Assembly: GCA_949284175.1 (NCBI GenBank)
Contig: CASDVE010000009.1
Coordinates: 1-64,000, forward strand
Direction: 5' to 3'
Source: an uncultured Eubacteriales bacterium
Lineage (GTDB): Bacteria; Bacillota; Clostridia; Lachnospirales; Lachnospiraceae
Length of the DNA: 64,000 nucleotides
Both the position numbers and the translations under genes were made by a program. This document shows positions 26,829-36,166 of the stretch, piece by piece. The stretch's first letter is position 1. Each line of letters begins with the position of its first letter. A model generated the notes under the pieces. That model saw only the letters and a list, made by a program, of their open reading frames with translations, had not been told where the DNA came from and made no database searches.

Positions 26829-26875
26829 AAAGAGCTACACACAGTTAAGAAGTAAAACTGTGTGTAGCTCTTTTT
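26827..26875. terminator. Terminator of the core operon
   Basis: AAAAAGAGCTACACACAGTT (26827-26846) and AACTGTGTGTAGCTCTTTTT (26856-26875) form a 20-pair perfect stem with a 9-base loop. It starts at the LCP stop codon and marks the end of the long core operon. Confidence 0.93.
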
Positions 26876-27247
26876 GCTTTTTCTCATCCTTATACCAAGT
26901 AGGGGTGGAGAAGAAAGGATAAAAAAGCATAGTTTTGTGTGGTATCTGTTCCTATGTCGAGAAAAATTATGAATGGATACCACCTTTCATCATTCTAATG
27001 GAAATTAGATTGATTAATTAACCAAATTCTATTATACATCATTTCTGATAAGATTCAAGAAAAATCCTTTCCTATCATACAAAAAGCACTGTCTGCCAGT
27101 AAGATGGAGATTCATTAAAATTTAAAATAGCGTAGAAATCTGATATGTTTCTAAGATTATTGATATTTAAGTTTTTTTATGCAAATTGTATAATAGAACC
27201 ATCAGATGGAAACAAAAATTCATTTATAAATTTAGGAGGAACGTAAT
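26876..27247 (+). promoter_or_regulatory. Long non-coding leader/control region before the maltodextrin cluster
   Basis: No gene is seen in these 370 bases. Two inverted repeats stand out: GTGGTATC (26939-26946) with GATACCAC (26976-26983), and TCTAAT/ATTAGA (26994-27009, 4-base loop). A TATAAT box at 27189-27194 could be the -10 element, but the sequence 17 bases before it (TTTAAG) is a poor -35 box, which suggests an activator. AGGAGG precedes the malE ATG. I see no consensus cre box. Confidence 0.5.
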
Positions 27248-28519
27248 ATGAGAGTGAAAAAAACACTAGCAGTTTTCCTATCAACGATGATGGCAATGAC
27301 ATCATTAGCAGGCTGTGGAGGCACAGGAAATTCTACAACCACAGGGGGAGAAACCAATGGGGAAACAGAAAATATCACATTAAAAGTGTGGGCACCTCAG
27401 GAAGATCAAGTGGCAACAGAGGGACATTCTAATGGGTATCTTGCAACACTTTGTGAACAGTTTGATGAAGCTCATCCAGAGTGGGATATTACATTTGAAT
27501 ATGGTGTTATGTCAGAGGCAGAAGTTGCGGATCAAGCGACAAAAGATTTGGAAAAGGCAGCCGATGTATTTTTATATTCCAATGACTTAATTCCAAAAAT
27601 GGTAGAGGCGGGAGCCCTTGCAAAATTAGGCGGTTCTAATGTGGAAGAAATGAAAGCCCATAATAGCGAATCCATGGTAGGTTCTGTTACTTACAATGAT
27701 GGTGTGTACGGATTTCCATTCACTCCAAACACTTACTTCTTATATTATGACAAGAGCAAATTTACAGAAGAAGAAGTAAAGAATCTTGATACGATGATGG
27801 CAAAAGATCTTGGAGATAAAGTTGATAATTTTGCTTTTGATTTGGATAACAGTTGGTATTTACCAGCATTTTTCTATGCAGCAGGTGGTGAATTATTTGG
27901 ACCAAACGGGGATGATGAAACAGCAGGAACAACCTTTGGTGAGCATCCAGAAGTAACAGAATATTTAATTCATTTATTCAATAATAAAAAGTTCTTTGTG
28001 GAAGATACAGGAGCATCCATTGCTAAATTCAAAGATGGAAGTTTAGGATCTTATATTTCAGGTTCTTGGGATGCAGCAGCCATTAAAGAAGCACTTTCAG
28101 AAAACTTTGGGGTAACAAAACTCCCAACGATCAATATCAATGGACAGGACTCTCAATTATATTCTTTTGCAGGAAGTAAAGCAGTTGGTGTGAATCCAAC
28201 ATCAAAACATATGGCAGCTTCTGTTGCATTAGCCGCTTATTTAGCAGGAGAAGAAGCACAACAAATGCGTTTTGATGTGAGAAATATTACACCTACTTGG
28301 GATACCGTTGCAAATTCTGAGGAAGTAAAAGCGGATCCAGTTGCAACTGCTCAGATTTTAGAAATTGATGAAGCATCAAAAACACAACCACTTGTTAAAA
28401 AAATGAGCGATTTCTGGTCACCAGTGGAAGCATTAGGAAAATCCATTGTACAAGGTGATACCACGTTAGAAAATGCAAAAGATGCAACAACAAAAATGGG
28501 CGAAGGTATTATGAAATAA
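27248..28519 (+). CDS. malE: Maltodextrin ABC transporter substrate-binding lipoprotein
   Basis: A 423-residue family 1 solute-binding protein. The signal peptide ends in the lipobox LAGC (Cys23), so the mature protein is a membrane-anchored lipoprotein. The mature part has LKVWAPQEDQVATEGH, FPFTPNTYFLYYDKSKF, and ISGSWDAAAIKE, which fit the MalE/MdxE group for maltose and maltodextrins. The permease genes malF and malG follow, and five glucan-degrading enzymes are downstream. A large hairpin separates it from malF, which could keep its expression above that of the permeases. Confidence 0.9.
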   Translation: MRVKKTLAVFLSTMMAMTSLAGCGGTGNSTTTGGETNGETENITLKVWAPQEDQVATEGHSNGYLATLCEQFDEAHPEWDITFEYGVMSEAEVADQATKDLEKAADVFLYSNDLIPKMVEAGALAKLGGSNVEEMKAHNSESMVGSVTYNDGVYGFPFTPNTYFLYYDKSKFTEEEVKNLDTMMAKDLGDKVDNFAFDLDNSWYLPAFFYAAGGELFGPNGDDETAGTTFGEHPEVTEYLIHLFNNKKFFVEDTGASIAKFKDGSLGSYISGSWDAAAIKEALSENFGVTKLPTININGQDSQLYSFAGSKAVGVNPTSKHMAASVALAAYLAGEEAQQMRFDVRNITPTWDTVANSEEVKADPVATAQILEIDEASKTQPLVKKMSDFWSPVEALGKSIVQGDTTLENAKDATTKMGEGIMK

Positions 28520-28543
28520 TACATACAGTATAGAGTAGATGGG

Positions 28544-28592
28544 AAAATGGGCTGGAAATTTTCATAGGGATAAAATTTCGCAGTCCATTTTT
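28544..28592 (+). terminator. Hairpin between malE and malF (likely attenuator or mRNA stabiliser)
   Basis: Arms 28544-28562 (AAAATGGGCTGGAAATTTT) and 28572-28592 pair almost fully around a 9-base loop, with one bulged base, and end in TTTTT. A partial terminator or 3' stabilising stem at this place is common in binding-protein operons and gives excess of the binding protein over the permease. Confidence 0.65.
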
Positions 28593-28660
28593 CTATGTGG
28601 AGGGCATAAGTGAAACAAAAATGTAACAATAAAAAATGATGTGAAAAGGAGGAAGTTCAG

Positions 28661-30049
28661 TTGAAAGGAAAGAAAAAATCAATGGAATTTCAAACCGAAT
28701 ATACAGTGATGAATGGTTTGAAAAAGGGAGATATTTACACAAAACTATCAGCCGTTATCCTCGGTATGGGAAACTTTGCAAGAAAAGAAATTGGAAAAGG
28801 AATTTTATTTTTACTTTCAGAAATTGCCTTTATTGCCATAATGATAGGCTTTGGGATTCCATCTCTTGTTATGTTACCATCTCTTGGAACAAAAGAAACA
28901 GGAGAGGTTTTTAATGAAGCGACACAGGTGTATGAATATGTGCAAGGGGATAATTCCATGCTTATTCTTTTATACGGAATTGTTACATTCTTTTTAATCG
29001 GTTTTTTTGTTGTCATTTGGAGAGCGAATATCAAATCCGCATACAAAGCACAACTTAAAAAAGAAAGAGGGCAAGCAATTCCAACATTTCGCCAAGAAAT
29101 GAGCACATACTTTGACTCTCAACTTCATAAAACATTGTTATTTTTCCCTGTTATGGGAATCTTGATTTTTACGATTATGCCTTTGATCTTTATGATCAGT
29201 ATGGCGTTTACAAACTATGATCGAGATCATCAGCCACCAGGAAAATTGTTTGATTGGATCGGTCTTTCTAACTTTGGAATGGTGCTTGATTTTACAAGTG
29301 ACTTAGGAAAAACATTCTGGCCAGTACTTGGATGGACTCTTGTATGGGCAGTTTTTGCAACCTTTTTAAACTATATTTTTGGTATGGTTTTAGCCCTTGT
29401 TATCAATCGAAAAGAAACAAAGTTTAAATCTTTTTGGCGTTTTGGATTCGTTGTTTCCATCGCAGTTCCATCCTTTGTTACACTCTTAATTATGAATCAA
29501 ATGTTACAACCAAATGGTGCGATTAATGTTTTATTAAGGGAATTAGGATTCCTTGCCGATGGAGCATCTCTTCCATTTCTCACCGATGTGACATGGGCAA
29601 GGGTTACGGTTATTGTGATTAACTTATGGGTTGGTATCCCTTATACCATGCTCACCATGACAGGTATTTTACAAAACATTCCAACGGATTTATACGAAGC
29701 AGCCAAAATCGATGGTGCTAATTCTATGAAGATCTTTTGGCAAATTACTATTCCTTATATGCTATTTGTAACAGCCCCAAGTTTAATTACAACCTTTGTT
29801 GGAAATGTCAACAACTTCAACGTTATTTACTTATTAACAGGTGGTGCACCATCCACAATGGAATATTATAAGATGACCGCAGGTAAGACGGATCTTTTAG
29901 TAACATGGCTTTATAAATTAACCATTGATAATAAAGATTATTCCTTTGGTGCTGTTATCGGTATTTTAGTATTTGTCATTACCGCAACATCCTCTTTACT
30001 CGTATATCGACGTACAGCAGCTTATAAAAATGAGGAGGGATTCCAATAA
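28661..30049 (+). CDS. malF: Maltodextrin ABC transporter permease MalF
   Basis: A 462-residue inner-membrane permease. Two N-terminal helices (about 45-72 and 102-124) precede the usual six-helix MalF core, which starts near residue 160 with TLLFFPVMGILIFTIMPLI. The EAA loop that docks the ATPase is DLYEAAKIDGANSMKIFWQITIP. I use the TTG at 28661 because AAGGAGG lies 8 bases before it; an ATG at 28682 has no such site. The stop overlaps the malG ATG by one base. No ATPase gene is in the cluster. Confidence 0.92.
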   Translation: MKGKKKSMEFQTEYTVMNGLKKGDIYTKLSAVILGMGNFARKEIGKGILFLLSEIAFIAIMIGFGIPSLVMLPSLGTKETGEVFNEATQVYEYVQGDNSMLILLYGIVTFFLIGFFVVIWRANIKSAYKAQLKKERGQAIPTFRQEMSTYFDSQLHKTLLFFPVMGILIFTIMPLIFMISMAFTNYDRDHQPPGKLFDWIGLSNFGMVLDFTSDLGKTFWPVLGWTLVWAVFATFLNYIFGMVLALVINRKETKFKSFWRFGFVVSIAVPSFVTLLIMNQMLQPNGAINVLLRELGFLADGASLPFLTDVTWARVTVIVINLWVGIPYTMLTMTGILQNIPTDLYEAAKIDGANSMKIFWQITIPYMLFVTAPSLITTFVGNVNNFNVIYLLTGGAPSTMEYYKMTAGKTDLLVTWLYKLTIDNKDYSFGAVIGILVFVITATSSLLVYRRTAAYKNEEGFQ

Positions 30050-30894
30050 TGAAGAAAAAGACAATAAGCAATATTTTAATTCATGTGATATTGGCAGTTA
30101 TGGTTGTTATTTGGGTACTTCCCATTGTATGGGTCGTGTTAATTTCTTTTCGAGAAGAGCAAGGGGCTTATACAACGACCTTTTTACCACAAGGATATAC
30201 CCTTGATAACTACATAAGATTGTTCACAGAAACTGATCTGTTTAATTTTCCACTTTGGTTTGGAAATACCTTTATTGTAGCAGTTTTTAGCTGTTTAATT
30301 GCAACCTTTTATACATTAGCAGTGTCTTATAGTATGTCAAGAATGCGTTTTAAAATGAGAAAACCATTTATGAACATCGCTTTAATTCTTGGTATGTTTC
30401 CGGGCTTTATGTCTATGATTGCCGTATACTACATTTTAAAAGGTGTAGGACTGACAGAAGGACCTCTTAAGTTAGTTTCTTTAGTTCTTGTGTATTCTGG
30501 CGGTGCTGGACTCGGGTTTTATGTGGCAAAAGGGTTCTTTGATACAATTCCAAAGGCCATTGATGAAGCCGCTTGCATTGATGGATGTACGAGATGGCAG
30601 ATTTTTACCAAAATAACAATGCCTCTCTCAAGACCGATTATCGTGCAGACAGTGCTTGGTGCATTTATGGCTCCTTGGGTAGACTTTATTTTTGCTAAAG
30701 TTATTACAGGAGCAGAGCCACAATATTATACGGTGGCCATTGGTTTATGGAATATGTTGACGAGAGAAAATATCAATCAATATTATACAAGGTTTGCAGC
30801 CGGTGCTGTTATCGTTTCCATCCCGATTGCTATTCTCTTTATGAAGATGCAAAAATGCTATATGCAAAGCAATGCAGGAGCGGTAAAAGGCTGA
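30049..30894 (+). CDS. malG: Maltodextrin ABC transporter permease MalG
   Basis: A 281-residue inner-membrane permease with six helices. The first is IHVILAVMVVIWVLPIVWVVLISF, and the last VIVSIPIAILFMKMQK. The EAA loop is AIDEAACIDGCTRWQIFTKITMP. It is the heterodimer partner of MalF, with coupled translation through a one-base overlap of stop and start. The C-terminal stretch NINQYYTRFAAGAV is typical of MalG. Confidence 0.93.
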   Translation: MKKKTISNILIHVILAVMVVIWVLPIVWVVLISFREEQGAYTTTFLPQGYTLDNYIRLFTETDLFNFPLWFGNTFIVAVFSCLIATFYTLAVSYSMSRMRFKMRKPFMNIALILGMFPGFMSMIAVYYILKGVGLTEGPLKLVSLVLVYSGGAGLGFYVAKGFFDTIPKAIDEAACIDGCTRWQIFTKITMPLSRPIIVQTVLGAFMAPWVDFIFAKVITGAEPQYYTVAIGLWNMLTRENINQYYTRFAAGAVIVSIPIAILFMKMQKCYMQSNAGAVKG

Positions 30895-30983
30895 TAGAAA
30901 CTGGAAAATGGATTGCAAGTTTAAATAAAAATGGATAAGATGAAAGGGTAAGAAACGATAGAATGATAAAGGAGCTTATGCAA

Positions 30984-32654
30984 ATGAGAAAAATTTTGAA
31001 AACCAAGATCATTGCAATCGGACTTGCCCTAACATTTTTTCTAGGAGGATGTCATCATCAGGACTTGAAAAATGAGGGTTTTTCAATAGAAGAAAATAAA
31101 AAAACAAAAAAACAGCAGATGGAAGAGGCAAAAACAACGCCCTTTGGAAGGTATCCAGAAACGATAATCTATACGTTAGGCAAAATGTCCAATTCCAATA
31201 ATGCAGGTATGCCAAAAGAAGATGATTTTGAAAATAATGCCTATACAAGGTATTTGAAAAAAATATTGAATATTCAAAATAAAAATGTGTTTGATGGTTC
31301 TGGTTCCAATTACAACGAGATGGTAGTTACCGCTATCACGTCAGGAGAAATTCCAGATATTATGGTTGTTGAAGACTATGAATATTTAAAAATATTGGTG
31401 GAAAAGGATATGATCGAAGATCTGACCCCGTATTATGAACAATGTGCCAGTGAAAGGTTAAAAGACATCTATCATAGTTATGGAGAGCATTTCTTTGATG
31501 AGGTCACGTTTGATGGCAACATGATGGCGTTGCCAGAAACATTAATTGACAGTGGACCAAATATTTTATGGCTTCGCTATGATTGGTTGGAACAATTAGG
31601 GCTAAAAGAGCCAAAGACTATGAGCGATGTGGAAGAAATTGCAAAGGCATTTCAAGAGAAGGATATGAGCAAGACAGGGGAAACCATTGGACTTCCAATG
31701 ACAACGGGGATTTCTAGTGATTATATCGCTTCTATGAATATTTTATTCGCTTCTCATGGTGCTTACTTGCAAAATTGGATCTTAAAAGATGGGACATACC
31801 AATATGGTTCCATTTTACCAGAGGCAAAAGAAGGACTAAGAGAATTAAGAAGATTATATGCAGAAGGAACGTTGGATCAGGAGTTTTTATTTCGTGGGGA
31901 TCAAAACATTGAGGAGTTGATTCAAGAAGGAAAATGTGGAATTTTTTTTGGAGAATGGTGGAGTGGAGATAATCCACTGATGAAAGCAAAAGAGCTGAAT
32001 AAAAAAGCCGATTGGCGACCGTATCTCATTGCCACAGATTCTGATGGCAAGACAAGCTATGTACAGCAAAATCCCGTTGGAAAGTATGTGGTTGTTAGAA
32101 AGGGATTTGAACATCCGGAGATTTTAATAAAAATGCACAATGTTTTATTTGCAGGGCTTGAAAATGGAAAGAAAGAATTCGATGAAATCGCAATGTACTA
32201 TCAAAAAAATGTAGATCCAACAGCAAGACCATGTAGCATTAATATTGATTATAATGACGCATTGAATCGTGCCTATAACAACATTTATGGTGCCTTATCC
32301 GGAATGGTAGATCCAAGTGAGTTGGAGCTGATGGACTACTCTTATTATCAAGCCAGTAAGCGATATTTAAAGGAGGAAGAAAATGCTGATCCAGAGGATT
32401 GGGCAGGATATGCAACAAGGATTTTAGCATGCTCTCTTTTACAGGATGATAGCGTAAGAAAAGTGGAAGCAAAGTATCCTAAATTGAATGAAGAATGGAT
32501 GGAAACGAAATGGGAGTTGTTGCAAAAGTTAGAAAGAGAAACCTATTTAAGCATTATCATTGGGGAAAAGCCATTATCTTATTTTGATGAGTTTGTAAAG
32601 CAATGGAAAGTAGAAGGTGGAGAACGCATCACAAAAGAAATCAATGAATGGTAG
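30984..32654 (+). CDS. Second extracellular sugar-binding lipoprotein (LplA-like)
   Basis: A 556-residue solute-binding protein with a signal peptide ending in the lipobox FLGGC and a long Lys/Glu-rich linker after it. The mature part has VTAITSGEIPDIMVVEDYEYL, LWLRYDWLEQLGLKEPKTM and GIFFGEWWSGDNPLMKAKE, the type seen in LplA-like oligosaccharide-binding proteins of Firmicutes. Its size (about 130 residues longer than MalE) and sequence are distinct from MalE. It has no permease pair of its own here. I start at 30984 because AAGGAG is 9 bases before that ATG; in-frame ATGs at 30963 and 30978 are too far or too close. Whether it feeds MalFG is unknown. Confidence 0.85.
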   Translation: MRKILKTKIIAIGLALTFFLGGCHHQDLKNEGFSIEENKKTKKQQMEEAKTTPFGRYPETIIYTLGKMSNSNNAGMPKEDDFENNAYTRYLKKILNIQNKNVFDGSGSNYNEMVVTAITSGEIPDIMVVEDYEYLKILVEKDMIEDLTPYYEQCASERLKDIYHSYGEHFFDEVTFDGNMMALPETLIDSGPNILWLRYDWLEQLGLKEPKTMSDVEEIAKAFQEKDMSKTGETIGLPMTTGISSDYIASMNILFASHGAYLQNWILKDGTYQYGSILPEAKEGLRELRRLYAEGTLDQEFLFRGDQNIEELIQEGKCGIFFGEWWSGDNPLMKAKELNKKADWRPYLIATDSDGKTSYVQQNPVGKYVVVRKGFEHPEILIKMHNVLFAGLENGKKEFDEIAMYYQKNVDPTARPCSINIDYNDALNRAYNNIYGALSGMVDPSELELMDYSYYQASKRYLKEEENADPEDWAGYATRILACSLLQDDSVRKVEAKYPKLNEEWMETKWELLQKLERETYLSIIIGEKPLSYFDEFVKQWKVEGGERITKEINEW

Positions 32655-32693
32655 GGTTTTAAGATAAGAAAGGAATAGAATAGGAGAAAACGT

Positions 32694-34148
32694 ATGAGAA
32701 AAGCAGGTGTATTATTACCGGTGGCATCTTTGCCATCAAACTATGGGATTGGTGATTTTGGAACATCAGCTTATGAGTTTATTGATGTGATTGTGGAAAT
32801 GGGGATGAAACTATGGCAAATTCTTCCTTTGAATCCACTTGGATATGGTAATTCTCCATATCAACCATATTCTTCTTTTGCAGGGGATGAATTATACATT
32901 AGCTTAGAAAAATTACAAGAATGCGGATTATTAGAAGAACTGCCAAAGCCATTTCATAAAAAAGAAGAGCGAATTGATTATCCTGCGGTACGGGCTTATA
33001 AAGAGCAATTTTTAAAAAAGGCATTTGAGCGATTTTCACCAGATGAAGAATATGAAGTTTTTGCCTCTATGGAATGGGTAAAAGAATATGCAGTCTTTAT
33101 CACGTTAAAAAAGGCAAATGGTTTGAAATGTTGGAATGAGTGGAAGAAAGAAGATCAAAGATGGATTCAAGATAAAAAACTGGATCTGACACCATTTCAA
33201 GAACAAATTCAATATGAGATCTTCTTTCAATATATGTTCTATCGTCAATGGAAAGCATTGAAGGAATATGCCAATCAAAAAGGGATTTTGGTGATGGGAG
33301 ATATTCCATTTTATGTTGGGATTGATTCGTTAGATGTATGGGCGAACCAAAAATGCTTTCTTCTTGATGGTTCACGCCCTACTTATATTGCCGGTGTACC
33401 ACCAGATTATTTTAGTGAAGTCGGTCAAAGATGGGGGAACCCAATTTATAATTGGGAATATTTAAAAAAGACAAAGTTTAGGTTTTGGATGGATCGCATT
33501 GGTTACAATAAAAATCTCTACGATATTATCCGCATTGATCATTTTCGGGCATTTGATACTTTCTGGAAGATTCCAGCTAGCTGTGAAACTGCTATTGAAG
33601 GTGAGTGGATCGAAGCACCAGGGTATGAAGTGTTTGATACGTTATATGAGCAAATGCCAGATGTGGAAATTGTGGCAGAAGATCTTGGAGATCTGCGACC
33701 AGAAGTGTATGAACTTCGGGATCATTATCATTTAAAGGGAATGAAGATTTTCCAATTTGCTATGGATTTAGCGGAAAACAACAACGACTTTGAAGATAGG
33801 GAAAATATGATCATCTACACAGGAACTCATGATAATCAAACGATGATGGGATGGTTTCTTGCTCAGGAGGAAGAGTATCAAGAAGAAATTCTACATAATT
33901 TAAAGGAACTTGGTTATCAACAAAAAGAACTGATTGATCGCTTTGATGCCTATGTGATGGATAGCATTGCGGACTGGGCGATTTTACCAGTGCAAGATAT
34001 TTTAGGGCTTTGTGATGAGGCCAGATTGAACACACCAGGAACGATGGGAAGTCCAAACTGGGAGTGGAAGTTAGTAGATCTTACAGAACTTAAGAAAAAG
34101 AGTAAAACAATTCATAAAATGATTGTGGAAAGTAAGAGGGTAGGATAG
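32694..34148 (+). CDS. malQ: 4-alpha-glucanotransferase (amylomaltase, GH77)
   Basis: A 484-residue cytosolic enzyme that transfers glucan chains between maltodextrins and releases glucose. It has the GH77 opening RKAGVLLPVASLPSNYGIGDFG, NPLGYGNSPYQPYSSFAG, GDIPFYVGIDSLDVWANQ, IRIDHFRAFDTFW with the nucleophile Asp, VAEDLGDLRPEV with the acid Glu, and YTGTHDNQTMMGWF. Length is normal for the short bacterial type. It starts 40 bases after the binding-protein gene and ends 3 bases before the debranching gene. Confidence 0.96.
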   Translation: MRKAGVLLPVASLPSNYGIGDFGTSAYEFIDVIVEMGMKLWQILPLNPLGYGNSPYQPYSSFAGDELYISLEKLQECGLLEELPKPFHKKEERIDYPAVRAYKEQFLKKAFERFSPDEEYEVFASMEWVKEYAVFITLKKANGLKCWNEWKKEDQRWIQDKKLDLTPFQEQIQYEIFFQYMFYRQWKALKEYANQKGILVMGDIPFYVGIDSLDVWANQKCFLLDGSRPTYIAGVPPDYFSEVGQRWGNPIYNWEYLKKTKFRFWMDRIGYNKNLYDIIRIDHFRAFDTFWKIPASCETAIEGEWIEAPGYEVFDTLYEQMPDVEIVAEDLGDLRPEVYELRDHYHLKGMKIFQFAMDLAENNNDFEDRENMIIYTGTHDNQTMMGWFLAQEEEYQEEILHNLKELGYQQKELIDRFDAYVMDSIADWAILPVQDILGLCDEARLNTPGTMGSPNWEWKLVDLTELKKKSKTIHKMIVESKRVG

Positions 34149-34151
34149 AAA

Positions 34152-36146
34152 ATGCGTTTTGTATATGGTGCACAGGATTGGACAACGAGAGAACGAGGAC
34201 AGGAAAATTGCTATTTGTTAACCAATGGACTGGGTGGATTTTCTTCTGGAACGATAATCGGTTCTAATGCAAGAAATGATCATGCACTTTTTATGGCTTG
34301 TACAAAAGCTCCCAATAATCGGGTAAATGTGGTTAATCATTTAAAAGAGAGTGTGAGGGTTGGAGAAAAGACATATAGCATTTCCACACAAGATTATATA
34401 GCAAAAGACAGAACAGAAAAAGAGAATGGGTATGAATATCAGTTAACTTTTCAATTTGAAGATTATCCAGAATGGACATATCTTGTGGATGGAGTGGAGA
34501 TCCAAAAGAAACTTGTGATGAAACAAGGGGAAAACACAGTAGTTGTTACCTATGAGATAGAAAATCGGAGTGGAAGGGATGCTACCTTTATTATCACCCC
34601 TTATTTTCAGTTCACAAAAAAAGGGGAAAATATGGAGCAGGGACAATTTCTTAAAAAAGAAGGAAATAAAATTTCTTCCAATGGATATTCCGTTTTCTTT
34701 TGGACAAATGGAGAGGTAGAAGAAACAAAAACAGAATATGTGGATGACTTTTTCTATGCCTATGATATTTGTGATGGTAGAAGAGAATATGGTCGCTGTG
34801 GGAGCAATCATACGATTCAAATAAAAGTGCTTTCAAAAGAAAAAAGACAGCTTGTGCTTTTATATAGCACCAATCTCCTATTAGAAGATCCAAGTGATGC
34901 AAAATTATTAAAAAAAGCTAAGGAACTGTTTGCAGAAGAAGTTGCCTATCGAAAAGAGCTTGTGAACACAGCAAATCTCACAGATCCTATGGCACAAATG
35001 CTTGTAAAAAGTGCCAATCAATTCGTATCAGAACGAGAATCCACAAAAGGAAAGACGATTTTAGCAGGCTATCCATTTTTTGAGGATTGGGGAAGAGATA
35101 CCATGATCGCTATGGCAGGATGCTGTATTTCTACAAGGCAGTTTGCAACAGCAAAAGAAATTTTTAGAACTTTTATGCAGTATTGTCATAGAGGAATCAT
35201 GCCAAACTTGTTTCCAGAAGGAGATCATGAGCCTATGTACAATACGGTGGATGCCTCTTTATTATTTATCAATACGGTCTATTTATATTTTGAACAGACA
35301 AACGATATGGCATTTGTAAAAGAGTGCTATCCTGTGATGGAAGAGATTATTGGGTGGTATAAAAAAGGAACGGATTTTGGCATTCATATGGATGAGGATG
35401 GACTGATTATGGCAGGAAAAGGACTTGATCAAGTGACTTGGATGGACGTCCGCATTGGAGAGATTCTTCCAACCCCAAGACATGGAAAGCCAGTGGAGAT
35501 CAATGCCTATTGGTATAGTGCATTAAAGATTATGGAGAAATTTACAAAAGAAATTCTGCTTGATGAAGAAACGGCGAAAGAGTATGGAGCATTGGCTGAC
35601 CGAGTAAAAAAGAGTTTTAATGAGGCTTTTTGGAATGAAGAAAAACAGTGCTTAAAAGATGTCATATCCGATGAAGAAGCGTATAAAAAGGCGGAGGATC
35701 AAATTCGTTGTAACCAGATTTGGGCGATTTCTATGCCATTTACCATGCTTGATCAGGAGAAGGAAAAAAAGGTAGTGGATAAAGTATATGAAACATTATA
35801 TACGCCTTGTGGTCTTAGAAGTCTAGCAAAAGAAGAGGATGAATTTCATCCTGTTTATGGAGGAGAGCAACGAAAAAGGGATTTGGCATATCACCAAGGA
35901 ACGGTATGGGGATTTCCTCTTGGAGCCTATTATTTAGCATATTTAAAGGTAAATCATTTTTCCGATGAAGCGAAAAAAACAGTAAGACGTCAACTGAGCG
36001 TGTTAGAAAACACCATGAGAGAAGGATGCGTTGGACAGATTGCAGAGATTTATGATGGACTTCGACCAGTTCGTTCTCATGGATGTTTTGCACAGGCATG
36101 GAGTACAGGAGAATTGCTTCGGGCTTATGAGGCACTAGAAAGATAA
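34152..36146 (+). CDS. Amylo-alpha-1,6-glucosidase-type glycogen debranching enzyme
   Basis: A 664-residue protein with an N-terminal GDE_N-type beta domain (about 1-280) and a C-terminal (alpha/alpha)6 barrel of the GDE_C family (GH133). Markers are CYLLTNGLGGFSSGTIIGSNARNDHALF, which is split by the family's SRRYHG-like site, then GYPFFEDWGRDTMIAMAG, FPEGDHEPMYNTVDASLLF, and AYHQGTVWGFPLGAYY. It removes alpha-1,6 branches from glycogen or limit dextrins. It is tightly placed between malQ and the pullulanase and is thus a second debranching activity in one operon. Confidence 0.9.
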   Translation: MRFVYGAQDWTTRERGQENCYLLTNGLGGFSSGTIIGSNARNDHALFMACTKAPNNRVNVVNHLKESVRVGEKTYSISTQDYIAKDRTEKENGYEYQLTFQFEDYPEWTYLVDGVEIQKKLVMKQGENTVVVTYEIENRSGRDATFIITPYFQFTKKGENMEQGQFLKKEGNKISSNGYSVFFWTNGEVEETKTEYVDDFFYAYDICDGRREYGRCGSNHTIQIKVLSKEKRQLVLLYSTNLLLEDPSDAKLLKKAKELFAEEVAYRKELVNTANLTDPMAQMLVKSANQFVSERESTKGKTILAGYPFFEDWGRDTMIAMAGCCISTRQFATAKEIFRTFMQYCHRGIMPNLFPEGDHEPMYNTVDASLLFINTVYLYFEQTNDMAFVKECYPVMEEIIGWYKKGTDFGIHMDEDGLIMAGKGLDQVTWMDVRIGEILPTPRHGKPVEINAYWYSALKIMEKFTKEILLDEETAKEYGALADRVKKSFNEAFWNEEKQCLKDVISDEEAYKKAEDQIRCNQIWAISMPFTMLDQEKEKKVVDKVYETLYTPCGLRSLAKEEDEFHPVYGGEQRKRDLAYHQGTVWGFPLGAYYLAYLKVNHFSDEAKKTVRRQLSVLENTMREGCVGQIAEIYDGLRPVRSHGCFAQAWSTGELLRAYEALER

Positions 36147-36166
36147 TAGAATAGGAGAGTTCTATC

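Noticed and set aside
26876..27247. cre (CcpA) box before malE
   Set aside because: No match to the TGWAANCGNTNWCA pattern could be found by eye.
34443..34820. 125-codon open frame on the minus strand inside the debranching gene
   Set aside because: It lies wholly inside a well-supported gene, has no ribosome site and its translation is low-complexity hydrophobic/Lys-rich.
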